Below, piece by piece: positions 42,016 through 52,400 of a stretch of DNA of 64,000 bases (the first letter of the stretch is position 1; the number at the start of each line of letters is the position of its first letter). The notes beneath the pieces were generated by a model that was given only the letters and a program-made list of their open reading frames with translations, was not told the DNA's origin and did not search any database. The stretch is from the NCBI RefSeq assembly GCF_040448675.1, contig NZ_CP159289.1:248001-312000 (forward strand), in the 5' to 3' direction. The translations under genes were made by a program, and so were the position numbers. Origin of the DNA: Dyadobacter sp. 676 (GTDB lineage: Bacteria > Bacteroidota > Bacteroidia > Cytophagales > Spirosomataceae).

Positions 42016-43677
42016 TTATACTTCGTTTAAGTATTGATGAACAAAACTGATAGACATCGACCCTTCACCCACCGCGGATGTCACGCGGTTCATCGCGCCC
42101 GCACGCACGTCGCCCGCGGCAAAAATGCCGGGTGAGCTGGTTTCCAGCAGGTAGGGGTCCCGGTCCACCTTCCAGATTTCCTTGAAATGTTCGTAATTCT
42201 TCATCTCGCGGCCGGTTTCGATGAAACCCTTCTTGTTTTTGATGATTTCGAGCCCTACCCAGTCGGTGAACGGCCTGGCACCGATGAAAATGAACAACGC
42301 GTCGGCATCCACCGTGCGTTCCTCTTTCGTATTCAGGTCCACCAGTTTCAAATGCTCCAGATGGTCGCCGCCCTGCGCTTCCACAATCTCCGTGCAGCCC
42401 AGTACGGCGATGTTCTCGGTCCCCGCGATCTGGTCGATCAGGTAAGACGACATCGACGACGTCAGGTCGTTCCTCCTGATCAATATGTACACGTTTCTGG
42501 CGAATTTCGACAAATACATGGCCGCCTGCCCCGCCGAATTGCCTCCCCCAAGTACATATACGTCCTTGTTACCGCAAGAGCTGGCCTCCGTGCTGGCTGC
42601 GCCGTAGTAAATGCCCTTGCCGGTAAATTCCTCGATACCCTTGGTTTCAAGCTTCCGGTAGTCAACGCCGGTGGTGATCACCACTGCTTTCGCATTCACT
42701 TCGCTGCCGTCGCCGAGAACCACGGTTTTATATTTATCCTTCAACCTGATCTCCTTCACAAACTGCGGCGAAAGAAACTCCGTACCGAAGCGCGTCGCCT
42801 GAGTAATGGCCCGGCGCGTCAGTTCCGAGCCGCTGAGGCCCGTTGGAAAGCCCAGGTAATTCTCGATCCTGGAACTTGTACCGGCCTGTCCGCCAGGCGC
42901 TTTCCGCTCGATCAATAAAGTACTTAATCCCTCCGAGGCCCCGTAAACGGACGCCGCCAGCCCGGCCGGGCCCGCACCGATGATTACGACATCGTAAATC
43001 TGTTGCTTGGTCCTGGGATTCAAGCCGATACGCTCCGCGATATCGATCAGCGACGGGGTCTTCAAAAGCGAACCGTCTTCGAAAATCACCACCGGGAAAT
43101 CCACGGGACAAAGATTATTGCTTTCGGAAATCTTCCGGCCGGTTTCGTTCGATTCTGCGTCCAGCCACAGATAGGGCACCAGGTTCCCCGCCAGGAAGTC
43201 CTTGATCTCGTGCGCCTTGGGTGAGAATTGGTAACCTATTACTTTAATACCCTTGAAATCCGGCCGGTAATTGCCCTGCCAGTCGCGCAGCAACTCGTCG
43301 ATCGGCGGATAAAGTTTTTCCTCCGGCGGGTCCCAGGGTTTCATAAGGTAATAATCGAGCTGGACGTCGTTGATCGCCTTGATAGCCGCTTCCGTATCCG
43401 AATAGGCCGTCAATAGCACCCTTTTTGCAAACGGGAAAAGTTTCATCGCCTTCTGGAGAAAGTCCACACCCTGCATTTCAGGCATTCTCTGATCCGATAT
43501 GAACATGGCGACCTCATCGCCCCGGTTCTGCAATTCGAGCAGGCTCTCCATCGCCTCGGCTACGGAAGTGGTGCTCAGTATTCGGTATTTGTCACGGTAA
43601 TGGGATTTCAGGTCGCGGCTGATCGCGCGGAGCACCTGCGGATCGTCGTCAATCGAAAAGATAATGGGCAAAGCCAT
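42016..43677 (-). CDS. Response regulator fused to thioredoxin-reductase-like flavoprotein
   Basis: 553 residues. REC at 1-125 (phospho-Asp62 in FISDQRMPEMQG), a glutaredoxin-like middle part (about 143-215, without CxxC), then a TrxR-like module: FAD motif GAGPAG at 234-239, NADPH motif GGGNSA at 377-382, and GIFAAGDVRAG near the end. At the place of the usual CxxC active site the sequence is YYGAASTEASSCGN, with only C368, so classical dithiol chemistry is not possible in this module. A flavin switch under phosphorylation control is a reasonable idea. It lies 33 bases after the kinase gene and 1 base before the UBP gene. Confidence 0.9.
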   Translation of the reverse strand: MALPIIFSIDDDPQVLRAISRDLKSHYRDKYRILSTTSVAEAMESLLELQNRGDEVAMFISDQRMPEMQGVDFLQKAMKLFPFAKRVLLTAYSDTEAAIKAINDVQLDYYLMKPWDPPEEKLYPPIDELLRDWQGNYRPDFKGIKVIGYQFSPKAHEIKDFLAGNLVPYLWLDAESNETGRKISESNNLCPVDFPVVIFEDGSLLKTPSLIDIAERIGLNPRTKQQIYDVVIIGAGPAGLAASVYGASEGLSTLLIERKAPGGQAGTSSRIENYLGFPTGLSGSELTRRAITQATRFGTEFLSPQFVKEIRLKDKYKTVVLGDGSEVNAKAVVITTGVDYRKLETKGIEEFTGKGIYYGAASTEASSCGNKDVYVLGGGNSAGQAAMYLSKFARNVYILIRRNDLTSSMSSYLIDQIAGTENIAVLGCTEIVEAQGGDHLEHLKLVDLNTKEERTVDADALFIFIGARPFTDWVGLEIIKNKKGFIETGREMKNYEHFKEIWKVDRDPYLLETSSPGIFAAGDVRAGAMNRVTSAVGEGSMSISFVHQYLNEV

Positions 43678-43710
43678 GAGAGCCTTATTAAAGTTGGTTG
43701 AGAATTAAAT

Positions 43711-45111
43711 TTATCCATTAAATGGGAAACAAACCACAAACTCGGTGCGGCCCGGCTGCGAATGCAGCGTTACGGTCCCGCGATGTTGCCGCACAATCCG
43801 GCTAACCACATCGAGCCCGAGCCCCGTACCTTTTCCGACCGATTTGGTCGTAAAAAACGGATCGAAGATCCTGGAACGGATCTCCGCTGGCACGCCGGGA
43901 CCATTGTCGCATACGGTTACTTTCACAAACTCCTTATCGCGGCGTGTGATGAGCGTCAATTCGGGGTCCGGCTGGTTTTCAAGCGCATCGATCGCATTAT
44001 CGATCAGGTTCGTCCAGACCTGGTTAAGCTCGCCTACCATCGCCTTGACCGGCGGCAGCGAGAGGTCGAAATCCTCCGTTACCTTGATCCCTCCTTTTTT
44101 CAGCTTGTAATTCAGCATAATGAGCGTATTGCGGATGCCGGCGTGGATATCGATAAGCTCCCGCTCGCCGCCGCGGTCCATATGGGTGAAAGTTTTTACC
44201 GAGCCCACGAGCTCGGCAATGCGCTTGGATGCTTCCTGGATGTCGGCCACCATCCGCTCGGTGGTAAGGCTGTTGTTGATCCAGGTCAGCACGGGCGAAA
44301 GGTCGGTATGGTTGATCCTGCTTTTGAGCTCTTCCAGGTCTTCTTCCCCCACCCCGAACTCAACCAGGTTGTCCGCGATATCGTCGCAGCCGTCGATATG
44401 GTTCGCATCCAGCCAGTCGAGTATTTCGTCCTCCTTTTCCGACCGCCTCATCATCGATAACACCGGGCGGTCGGGATTGCTCAGCAAACGCACCATTTTG
44501 TCATTGATCAGGTCGATCTCCTCATGCGACAAATGGATCGAAAGCAGCGATTTGAACGAATCGGGCTGCATCAGCAGATGTTCTTTCAACGACGCGGAGC
44601 TTCGGACGATCGCCGCCGCCGGATTGTTGAGCTCATGCGCCAGTCCGGCCGACAGCTTACCCAGCGCCATCATCTTTTCATTTTGCTGTTCGAGCTCGGT
44701 AAACTCCCGCACGCGCGACGTCATCACGATCACGAGCGCCTGTGTGAGCTCGTAATGGGAGGTGATCAGCTCACGCAGCAACTCCTTCGGAAAGGTCATC
44801 AGTTGCGTGGTTTCGAGGCATACACCATATGCGATCCCGATTTTTCCCCTCGAAAACGGCAGCATACCCGTTACCGTGCCGGGCACAAGCTGCGCGATAA
44901 TGTGTTTAGTGTTGTTCTGGATCCGGTATAATTCGATGCGGCCCGAAATGATAATATGTGTACCCGAAAGCGGTTCTCCCGGACGCGTCATCAGTTCGCC
45001 CTCCGGCAATTCGTAATGCCGGCTGCGATCGATCATCCATTGCAGCTGGCTCTCAGGCACATCCTTGAAAACCTCGATAGCCAGTAAATCCTGAACAGTG
45101 ATATCCTTCAT
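43711..45111 (-). CDS. Histidine kinase with N-terminal cyclic-nucleotide-binding-type domain
   Basis: 466 residues from ATG 45111. Residues about 10-125 form a cNMP-binding-like beta roll ([15 protein letters not shown]...[17 protein letters not shown]), without a clear phosphate-binding cassette, then HisKA ([20 protein letters not shown]), a long helical insert, and HATPase_c ([42 protein letters not shown]). No membrane segment. It probably phosphorylates the REC domain of the fused flavoprotein encoded next. First gene of the operon. Confidence 0.9.
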   Translation of the reverse strand: MKDITVQDLLAIEVFKDVPESQLQWMIDRSRHYELPEGELMTRPGEPLSGTHIIISGRIELYRIQNNTKHIIAQLVPGTVTGMLPFSRGKIGIAYGVCLETTQLMTFPKELLRELITSHYELTQALVIVMTSRVREFTELEQQNEKMMALGKLSAGLAHELNNPAAAIVRSSASLKEHLLMQPDSFKSLLSIHLSHEEIDLINDKMVRLLSNPDRPVLSMMRRSEKEDEILDWLDANHIDGCDDIADNLVEFGVGEEDLEELKSRINHTDLSPVLTWINNSLTTERMVADIQEASKRIAELVGSVKTFTHMDRGGERELIDIHAGIRNTLIMLNYKLKKGGIKVTEDFDLSLPPVKAMVGELNQVWTNLIDNAIDALENQPDPELTLITRRDKEFVKVTVCDNGPGVPAEIRSRIFDPFFTTKSVGKGTGLGLDVVSRIVRQHRGTVTLHSQPGRTEFVVCFPFNG

Positions 45112-45218
45112 GGGGAATCCGGTAATGGTGTGAGTCAAAAGGCCCAATTTCGAAATAAATCGGCATTTCCGCAGTGTTTTTGTTCAAACGTTGTCGAACG
45201 AACACAGTATCCCCGCTT

Positions 45219-45578
45219 TTACACGATCCCGCCGGTTATCACCCGGGAGTAAATCTTGTATTCCGGCAAACCGCCGGTGGCCTCTGCCAGGCTTACCTCC
45301 ACCCAATCGCGGTTGGCGGGATGGACAAACGCGCCGTTGCAGGCAGGAAATAGCCGCCGTAGCCTGTCGAACGACGCCGCTTCGAGATTAATTTCCTCGT
45401 GCCCCAGCTCGGTTGACAAATAATGCCCCGTACAAAGCCCCAGAGAGGTTTCAAATTCGATTTTCACCATGCTGCCGACTATTTCCTGCTGCATGATGTC
45501 GAGCACAACCTCCTCCCGAAGGTCGTCGGGCGTACCCAACGTTTCTCCCTGATCGCCCGAAATATCGATAGTTGCCAT
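45219..45578 (-). CDS. Hypothetical protein, 119 residues
   Basis: Soluble, acidic, beta-rich (SMVKIEFETSLGLCTGHYLSTE, SLAEATGGLPEYKIYSRV), no signal peptide, two Cys. The composition and codon pattern match neighbours better than the plus-strand frames across the same bases. It is transcribed towards the kinase gene, 107 bases upstream of it. I do not recognise the family. Confidence 0.55.
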   Translation of the reverse strand: MATIDISGDQGETLGTPDDLREEVVLDIMQQEIVGSMVKIEFETSLGLCTGHYLSTELGHEEINLEAASFDRLRRLFPACNGAFVHPANRDWVEVSLAEATGGLPEYKIYSRVITGGIV

Positions 45579-45699
45579 CGTTTTCTATTTGTTTCGGGAA
45601 TCAAATTCAAAAAACCATTCCCGTATCGTCCCGGTGAGGCTGATTATCCTTCGGTACGATTATTGCTTCTCCTCGCTCCACAACAAACTGAAAACGAAA

Positions 45700-46455
45700 G
45701 TGGAGCGAAACATACACATCGGCACATCGGGGTGGAGCTACAAGCACTGGAAGGAAATCTTTTACCCGAAGGATGTGAAACCTGCGGAATATCTGGCATT
45801 TTATGCCCGACATTTCCCCGTTTCGGAGATCAATAACAGCTTCTACCGGCTGCCTGCAAAGGAGACCGTCGGAAAGTGGGTCGCGTCGGTGCCTGCCGAC
45901 TTCATGTTTTGCCCCAAAATGAGCAGGTACCTGAGCCATTTGAAGAAACTGCACGACCCGCGCGAACCGCTGGAACGTTTTTTCGACGTTTTTGGCGATT
46001 TCAAAAAGCACCTCGGTCCGATCCTGGTCCAGCTTCCGGCCAACTCGCGGTTCGGTGCCGATGTCGCGGGCGCATTCTACGAAGAAACCGACCACTATAA
46101 AGATTTTCGTTTCGCGCTGGAAGTACGGCACCCGTCGTGGTTTTCGGAAGAAAGTATCCGTTTAATGAAAAAGCACCGGGTCAGCCTCGTCTTTTCACAG
46201 GCCGACAAGTTTCCCTATCTGGAAGAAATCACCGCGAAGGACATTTACCTGAGATTCCACGGCCCGACCTCGCTTTACAGTTCCCCCTATTCCGACGAAG
46301 TCATGGAAGAGTATGCAGGAAAATTTGCCGCCTGGGCAGAGGAAGGTCATCGGGTTTGGGCGTTTTTTAACAACGACGTCGGCGGCCACGCACTCGACAA
46401 TGCGCGGAAATTACAGCAACTCGTCGACGCCAGGATACACGAACCGGCCCATTAA
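45700..46455 (+). CDS. DUF72 family protein (YecE-like)
   Basis: 251 residues if GTG 45700 is the start (ERNIHIGTSGWSYKHW opens the domain as in other DUF72 proteins). The frame is open further upstream but that part lacks domain sequence. TIM-barrel-like landmarks: INNSFYRLP, FMFCPKMSRYLSH, FALEVRHPSWF, LRFHGP and FFNNDVGGHALDNA. The function of DUF72 is unsettled. It ends 72 bases before ligD in the same direction. Confidence 0.85.
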   Translation: MERNIHIGTSGWSYKHWKEIFYPKDVKPAEYLAFYARHFPVSEINNSFYRLPAKETVGKWVASVPADFMFCPKMSRYLSHLKKLHDPREPLERFFDVFGDFKKHLGPILVQLPANSRFGADVAGAFYEETDHYKDFRFALEVRHPSWFSEESIRLMKKHRVSLVFSQADKFPYLEEITAKDIYLRFHGPTSLYSSPYSDEVMEEYAGKFAAWAEEGHRVWAFFNNDVGGHALDNARKLQQLVDARIHEPAH

Positions 46456-46489
46456 ATATACCCCACTCCGTCAGCTCCCGTTCGACACA

Positions 46490-46527
46490 CTCAATCATTC
46501 AGTCATTCACTCATCCCTCATTCCCTC
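46490..46527. repeat. Degenerate TCATTCAnTCATTCA tract before ligD
   Basis: Imperfect 8-base repeats (TCAATCAT TCAGTCAT TCACTCAT and variants) ending at the ligD ATG. The same theme, in clean form, makes the array at 63017-63128. Confidence 0.65.
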
Positions 46528-47238
46528 ATGAGCCTCACTAAATACAACGAAAAACGTTCCTTCGACAGAACTCCCGAGCCGAAAGGCGGCAAAGCCGGTA
46601 GCGACCAGCTCATTTTCGTGGTCCAGAAACACGATGCCTCCCGCCTGCACTACGATTTCCGGCTGGAAATGGAGGGCGTCCTCAAAAGTTGGGCAGTACC
46701 CAAGGGCCCGTCGACCGACCCGTCGGTAAAGCGGCTGGCAATGATGGTAGAAGACCACCCCTACGATTACAAGGACTTCGAAGGCATCATCCCGGAAGGT
46801 AATTACGGTGCCGGGACGGTCATGGTCTGGGATTTCGGCACCTATGAGCCATTGGAAGAAGCCGAAGGCAAAAAAGCGAAGGAAAAATTGCTGCTGAGAG
46901 GACTGCACGCGGGCTCGTTGAAATTCAGGTTGAACGGCAAAAAGCTGAAAGGCGAATTTGCGCTGGTGAAAACGAAGGGAATGGAGGAAAATTCCTGGCT
47001 GCTGATCAAGCACCGGGATCGATACGCGTCGGAAGAGGACATTACCGGAAAAGACCGCTCCGCCGTTTCGCGCAGGACGCTGGAAGGCATTGAAAAAGCC
47101 GGCGACGCGGTTTGGGAAAGCAATCGTGAGGAGAAAAAAACTTCGAAATCGGCGCACAAAACGAAAACAGCCGAAAACGAAGCGAAAGATCCGGCCGAAG
47201 ATGCGGCGAAAGAAAAAAAAGTCCGGACGTCGACATAG
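46528..47238 (+). CDS. ligD: LigD 3'-phosphoesterase domain (N-terminal part of a split LigD)
   Basis: 236 residues. Phosphoesterase (PE) domain of bacterial LigD: FVVQKHDASRLHYDFRLE, WAVPKGPS, EDHPYDYKDFEG, EGNYGAGTVMVWD. It trims 3' ends in non-homologous end joining. After a Lys/Ala/Glu-rich linker the frame ends just beyond an A8 run (47213-47220). With one more A the linker continues as SPDVDIARILKKGK into the ligase domain, so the full gene would be 901 residues with the order PE-LIG-POL. Confidence 0.88.
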   Translation: MSLTKYNEKRSFDRTPEPKGGKAGSDQLIFVVQKHDASRLHYDFRLEMEGVLKSWAVPKGPSTDPSVKRLAMMVEDHPYDYKDFEGIIPEGNYGAGTVMVWDFGTYEPLEEAEGKKAKEKLLLRGLHAGSLKFRLNGKKLKGEFALVKTKGMEENSWLLIKHRDRYASEEDITGKDRSAVSRRTLEGIEKAGDAVWESNREEKKTSKSAHKTKTAENEAKDPAEDAAKEKKVRTST

Positions 47239-47291
47239 CGCGCATTCTGAAAAAAGGGAAAAAACAAAAGTTTCCGGATGACCTGCAACCT

Positions 47292-49232
47292 ATGCTCGCT
47301 ACGCTGGTGGACGGCCCCTTCGACGACCCCGGTTGGGAATACGAGGTCAAATGGGATGGTTACCGGGCATTGGCTTACCTGAACAAGGGCGAAGTAAACC
47401 TGCAATCGCGCAACCGTAAATCGTTTAACGACAAGTTCTACCCTATTTACCAACAGCTCACCGAATGGAAAATCAATGCGGTCATCGACGGGGAAATTGT
47501 AGTGATCAACGACAAGGGGCTCTCGGATTTCAACGCCTTGCAAAACTGGCGCAGCGAGGCCGATGGTGAACTGGTTTATTATGCATTCGACATTCTCTGG
47601 CTGGACGGCAAGAGCCTCGTACACCTGCCCCTTACCGAACGGAAAGCGGTCCTGCAAAGTATTGTCGATCAAAACAGCCCTGTCCAGCTCGGTTACAGCA
47701 TTGCCGCCGACGGCAATGCGTTTTTCGAAGCCGCCCAAAAAATGGGTCTGGAAGGTATTATAGCCAAAAAGTCGGATAGCGAATACTACCCGGGCATCCG
47801 CACTCGCGACTGGCTGAAAATCAAGATCCATAAACGGCAGGAAGTCATTATTGCGGGCTACACGCTCAACGAGGGCTCCTCCAAACTGTTCAGCGCGTTG
47901 CTCCTGGCCGCCTACGACAAAGGAGAGCTGCGCTACGTCGGCAAAGTCGGTACCGGCTTCAAGGACAAGCAGCAGAGAGAAATGATGGCGCTTTTCAAGC
48001 CATTGGTTACCGAAAAAAGTCCGTTCAGGGAAACACCCGACTACAATAAACCCTCGCGCTTCCGCCCCAATCCGCCGCACGCGAACGCAACCTGGCTGAA
48101 ACCGGAACTGGTATGCGAGATCAGCTTTACGGAGATCACTTCCGACGGTGTTTTCAGGCACCCGTCCTTTGAGGGAATGCGGGAGGACAAATCGGCGAAA
48201 GAAGTAGTCCGGGAGGTCGAAAAACCGACGGAAGAAGTTGTAGATCAAGCCAATGACGACGGCGCAACGATCATTAAAAAACCGGGTAAAGCCAAACGCA
48301 AGACGCTCCTGAACCCCAAAGACGAAACGCAGGTGCGGAAAATCAACGGGCACGAAGTGAAATTCTCCAATCTGGGCAAGTTCTATTGGCCGGACGAAAA
48401 GATCCGCAAACGCGACCTGATCAACTATTACTACCAGGTGGCGCCCTTTATTTTACCTTACCTGGAAAACCGCCCCCTTTCCCTTAACCGTTTCCCCAAC
48501 GGCATCAAGGGCAAGAGCTTTTACCAGAAAGACGTCACAGGCAAAGTCCCCGACTGGATTGAAACATTCCCTTACACATCCGAAGGCGACGACAAGAACT
48601 TCATGCTCTGCAACAACGAGGCTACATTGCTATATATGGCCAACCTCGGTGCCATCGACGTAAACCCCTGGAACAGCCGCATCGAGGCCCCGGACAACCC
48701 CGACTGGTGCCTTCTCGACCTCGATCCGGACACTACCAACACTTTCGAGCAGGTTATCGAAACGGCCCGGGCCATTAAAAGTCTGCTGGACACGCTGGAT
48801 GTGCCTTCCTATTGTAAAACTTCCGGCTCCACAGGCCTGCACATTTATATCCCGCTCGGCGCGAAATACACCTACGATCAATGCCAGCTTTTCGCCGAAT
48901 GGGTTGCCGGGCAGGTACAGCAGCAACTGCCTGATTTCACGAGTGTGGAGCGGATGACAAGAAACCGCAAAGGCAGGCTCTATATCGATTACCTGCAGAA
49001 CCGCCCCAAAGCAACGCTGGCCGCGCCCTACTCCGTCCGTCCGAAACCTGGCGCCACCGTTTCGATGCCGCTGCATTGGGACGAAGTAAAACCCGGCCTG
49101 CAATTGAAAGATTTTACTATTTATAATGCCATCGACCGCATTCAAAGCGAGGGCGACCTTTTCAAGCCTGTTTTGGGAGAAGGAATCGACCTCGAAGACG
49201 TAATCGCGAAAATGAGTGTAGGTATGGGCTAA
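47292..49232 (+). CDS. ligD: LigD ATP-dependent ligase and polymerase/primase domains (C-terminal part of a split LigD)
   Basis: 646 residues from ATG 47292, but the domain sequence starts at about 47222. LIG: catalytic Lys in YEVKWDGYRAL, DGEIVV, GLEGIIAKKSDS, RDWLKIK. POL (archaeo-eukaryotic primase type): FSNLGKFYWPDEKIRKRD, LDLDP with the metal-binding Asp pair, SGSTGLHIYIPL. No Ku gene is in the window. There is no distinct ribosome site before 47292, so independent translation of this half is uncertain. Confidence 0.9.
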   Translation: MLATLVDGPFDDPGWEYEVKWDGYRALAYLNKGEVNLQSRNRKSFNDKFYPIYQQLTEWKINAVIDGEIVVINDKGLSDFNALQNWRSEADGELVYYAFDILWLDGKSLVHLPLTERKAVLQSIVDQNSPVQLGYSIAADGNAFFEAAQKMGLEGIIAKKSDSEYYPGIRTRDWLKIKIHKRQEVIIAGYTLNEGSSKLFSALLLAAYDKGELRYVGKVGTGFKDKQQREMMALFKPLVTEKSPFRETPDYNKPSRFRPNPPHANATWLKPELVCEISFTEITSDGVFRHPSFEGMREDKSAKEVVREVEKPTEEVVDQANDDGATIIKKPGKAKRKTLLNPKDETQVRKINGHEVKFSNLGKFYWPDEKIRKRDLINYYYQVAPFILPYLENRPLSLNRFPNGIKGKSFYQKDVTGKVPDWIETFPYTSEGDDKNFMLCNNEATLLYMANLGAIDVNPWNSRIEAPDNPDWCLLDLDPDTTNTFEQVIETARAIKSLLDTLDVPSYCKTSGSTGLHIYIPLGAKYTYDQCQLFAEWVAGQVQQQLPDFTSVERMTRNRKGRLYIDYLQNRPKATLAAPYSVRPKPGATVSMPLHWDEVKPGLQLKDFTIYNAIDRIQSEGDLFKPVLGEGIDLEDVIAKMSVGMG

Positions 49233-49289
49233 AAAAGTCAAAATCCTTCTACTTTTTATCAATAAACAACCAACCTACCCCTCGATGTA

Positions 49290-49370
49290 GTAGTAATGTA
49301 GGGGTGATTTTTCCGTGAAAACATTTCACTTGTGCAATATGAGGTAGTAATGTAGTAATCCATTGCTACC
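49290..49370 (+). promoter_or_regulatory. Candidate regulator sites upstream of susC
   Basis: Site A GTAGTAATGTAGGG (49290-49303) and site B GTAGTAATGTAGTA (49344-49357). Site B is part of an inverted repeat, GGTAGTAATG (49343-49352) with CATTGCTACC (49361-49370), one mismatch. The exact 14-mer of site B recurs at 57201-57214. The sites lie just upstream of the -7 box at 49391, where an activator would bind. Confidence 0.65.
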
Positions 49371-49390
49371 CCGCTGCCTCCTTGTGCCTA

Positions 49391-49398
49391 TACCTTTG
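49391..49398 (+). promoter_or_regulatory. -7 box (TACCTTTG) of susC
   Basis: Exact TAnnTTTG, 86 bases before the susC ATG, giving a leader of about 80 bases. Confidence 0.6.
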
Positions 49399-49484
49399 CC
49401 GACGGTACGCCAGTATTACTTTTTCAATATTTAATTGGGCAAAGGTCATTTGCCGGATCTACTAAATTTTAATACCAAACATTT

Positions 49485-52400
49485 ATGAGCAAAAAAATTG
49501 TACTATTCTGTAGTGTGCTGATGCTATGTGGCCTGATACAGACCGCCTTCGCCCAAAACCGGGTCGTGAAGGGGAAAGTGACGGTCAAGGCGAAGGGCGA
49601 CGAGCTGGTGGGCGCTACCGTGGTAGTAGAAGGCACCAATTATGCGACCATTACCGATGCGGGTGGAAATTACTCCATTGAGGTGCAGCCCAACTCCGTG
49701 CTGGTGGCCAGTTTCATCGGGATGATCACGCAGAAAATCCCTGTCGGTAACCAGTCCGAGATCAATTTCGAACTCGAAGAATCGATCGACAACCTGAACG
49801 AAGTGGTTGTAGTAGGTTATGGCGCCCAAAAGAAAAGCGTCGTAACGGGCGCGATTTCGAGTGTAAAAGCCTCCGATCTGCAATCGATGCCCATCAATCG
49901 CCTTGAAGAAGCATTGCAGGGCCGCACCTCCGGGCTCACGATCGCCGCCAACTCCGGCCAGCCCGGTTCGGCCGCGACGGTGCGCGTACGGGGCGTAACC
50001 ACGCTGAACAACAACGACCCGCTGTACGTGGTTGACGGTGTCGTGGTTGATAACGGTGGTATCGGTTACCTCAACCAATCGGATATCGAGTCGATCGAAG
50101 TCCTGAAGGACGCAGCCTCGCAGGCGATTTACGGCGCGCGTGCAGCTGCGGGGGTTATTTTAGTAACTACCAAAAAAGGCAAGGCCGGCGGCATCCGTGT
50201 GAATTACAACGGATACATCGGCGTGCAGGCCCCTGCCCGGAAGCTCGATCTGCTGGACGCGACCCAGTATGCGACGATCCGCAACGAAGCGGCTGTAAAT
50301 GCGGGACAACCAGCCCCTTATGCCAACCCGGCTGCATTCGGGAAGGGTACCGACTGGCAATCGCTGATCTTCAACAACAGCGCCAAACGCCAGAACCACG
50401 AACTGAGCATCAGCGGCGGCTCGGAGAAGTCGACATTCTACCTCTCATTCGGTTATCTCAACCAGGAGGGTATCGTGGCGACCGATATTTCCAGATACAA
50501 AAGAACCAGTATCCGGCTGAACTCCGAGCACAAACTGGCGAAATGGCTCACATTCGGGCAAAACCTGGGTTATGCGCATGACAAATCGGTGGGCCTGGGC
50601 AATACCAACAGCGAGTTCGGCGGCCCGTTGAGCTCCGCCATTAATCTCGACCCTATTACACCGGCGGTAATCACCGACCCGGCAGTGGCGAACGCGGCGC
50701 CTTATACCAACAAAGGTGTCCTCCGTGATGCTAATGGCAACCCTTACGGCATTTCACAGGCCGTGGGGCAGGAAATGACCAACCCGCTCGCGTATATCCA
50801 GACCCGGTTGGGCAATTACAGCTGGTCGGACAACATCGTGGGCAACGCATACCTGATGGCCGAACCCGTCAAAGGTTTGCAGCTGAAATCGACGATCGGC
50901 AGCAAGCTGGCTTTCTGGGGCAACGAGAGCTTTACCCCTATTTCGTGGCTCAACGCAGCTTCCGTAACCTCTCAAACGAGCTTTAACCGCACCAATAACC
51001 GTCGTTTCGACTACAATCTGGAAAATACCATTTCCTACACCCGCCCTTTCGGCCTGCACAATGTGAATGTATTGCTCGGGCAAGGCGCCTACCTGGATAA
51101 CAACACGAGAATGACGAGCGTGACGTTCTTCAACGTCCCCGCAACCAATTTTGACGACGCTTCCCTGAATTTCAAGGTACCCGCCGACCAACGCAACTCC
51201 GACGGCTCCGAAGGTGCCAAACATACCGTGAGCTCGCTTTTCGCCCGTTTGAATTACGACTTTGACGAGAAATACCTCGTGCAGGCATTGGTACGCCGCG
51301 ACGGTTCTTCGCGCTTCGGTTCGAATCACAAGTATGGTATCTTCCCTTCGTTCTCGCTCGGCTGGGTGCTTTCGCGCGAGGCATTCTTCCCGACCAACAA
51401 TGCCGTCAATTTCCTGAAATTCCGCGGCGGGTACGGGGTAGTCGGTAACGATGGTATCGGCGACTTCGCCTACCTGTCGACCATCGGCAGCGGCCGCAAT
51501 TACACCATCGGCACGTCGGGCAGCTACATCATCGGTTACAGTCCCAACGCCCCGGCAAACCCCGATCTGAAATGGGAACAGACCAGTCAGACGAACATTG
51601 GTTTCGACGCGACGATCTTCAACAATGTGAATGTGACCTTCGAATGGTTCAGGAAAGCCACCAAGGACATTTTGCAAAATCCGCGCATTCCGGGCTATGT
51701 GGGCGCAATCTCGAATCCGGCGGCCAACATTGCCGACATGAAAAACACCGGTGTGGAGCTCGAACTCGGCTTCCGCAAACGCCTTGGCGAGGTCGATTTC
51801 TCGATGAACGGAAACGTATCCTACATCAAAAATGAAGTAACAAACCTGGGGAATGGCGTAGAATACCTTTCCGGCGGCGCCAGCTTCCAGGGAGCGCCCC
51901 CGATCACCCGCACACAGGTAGGACAGCCGATCGGCTCATTCTTCGGTTATGTAAATCAGGGTATTTTCCAAACGCAGGAAGAAGTGGACTCCCACGTTTC
52001 GGCCGACGGCAAGAAAATCCAGCCCAATGCAAAACCGGGTGATTTCAAATGGGCCGATCTCAACGGCGACGGCACGATCACCGAGACCGACCGCACGTTC
52101 ATCGGCAATCCCACCCCAAAATGGAACTATGGCCTGACTTTGAATGCGACTTATAAAGGCTTCGACATCGTCGTGTTCGGGCAAGGCGTCGCCGGCAACC
52201 AGATTTTCCAGGGGCTACGCCGACTGGATATCGCGAATGCCAACTGGCAAACCGACGCGCTCGACCGCTGGACCGGCCCTGGGACTTCCACGACCTTCCC
52301 CCGGATCGTCAACGGCGACCCGAACAAGAACTTCCAGAACCCGTCGAGCTTTTACCTGGAAAAAGGCGACTTCTTCCGTCTAAAAACGCTGCAAATAGGC

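Noticed and set aside
46842..48353. Long open frame on the minus strand across ligD (503 codons)
   Set aside because: It is antisense to two clearly recognised LigD domains, its protein is Phe/Arg/Val-rich low-complexity sequence, and no motif or start signal is visible.
50754..51677. Minus-strand open frame of 307 codons within susC
   Set aside because: Antisense to the conserved SusC barrel, with no motif.
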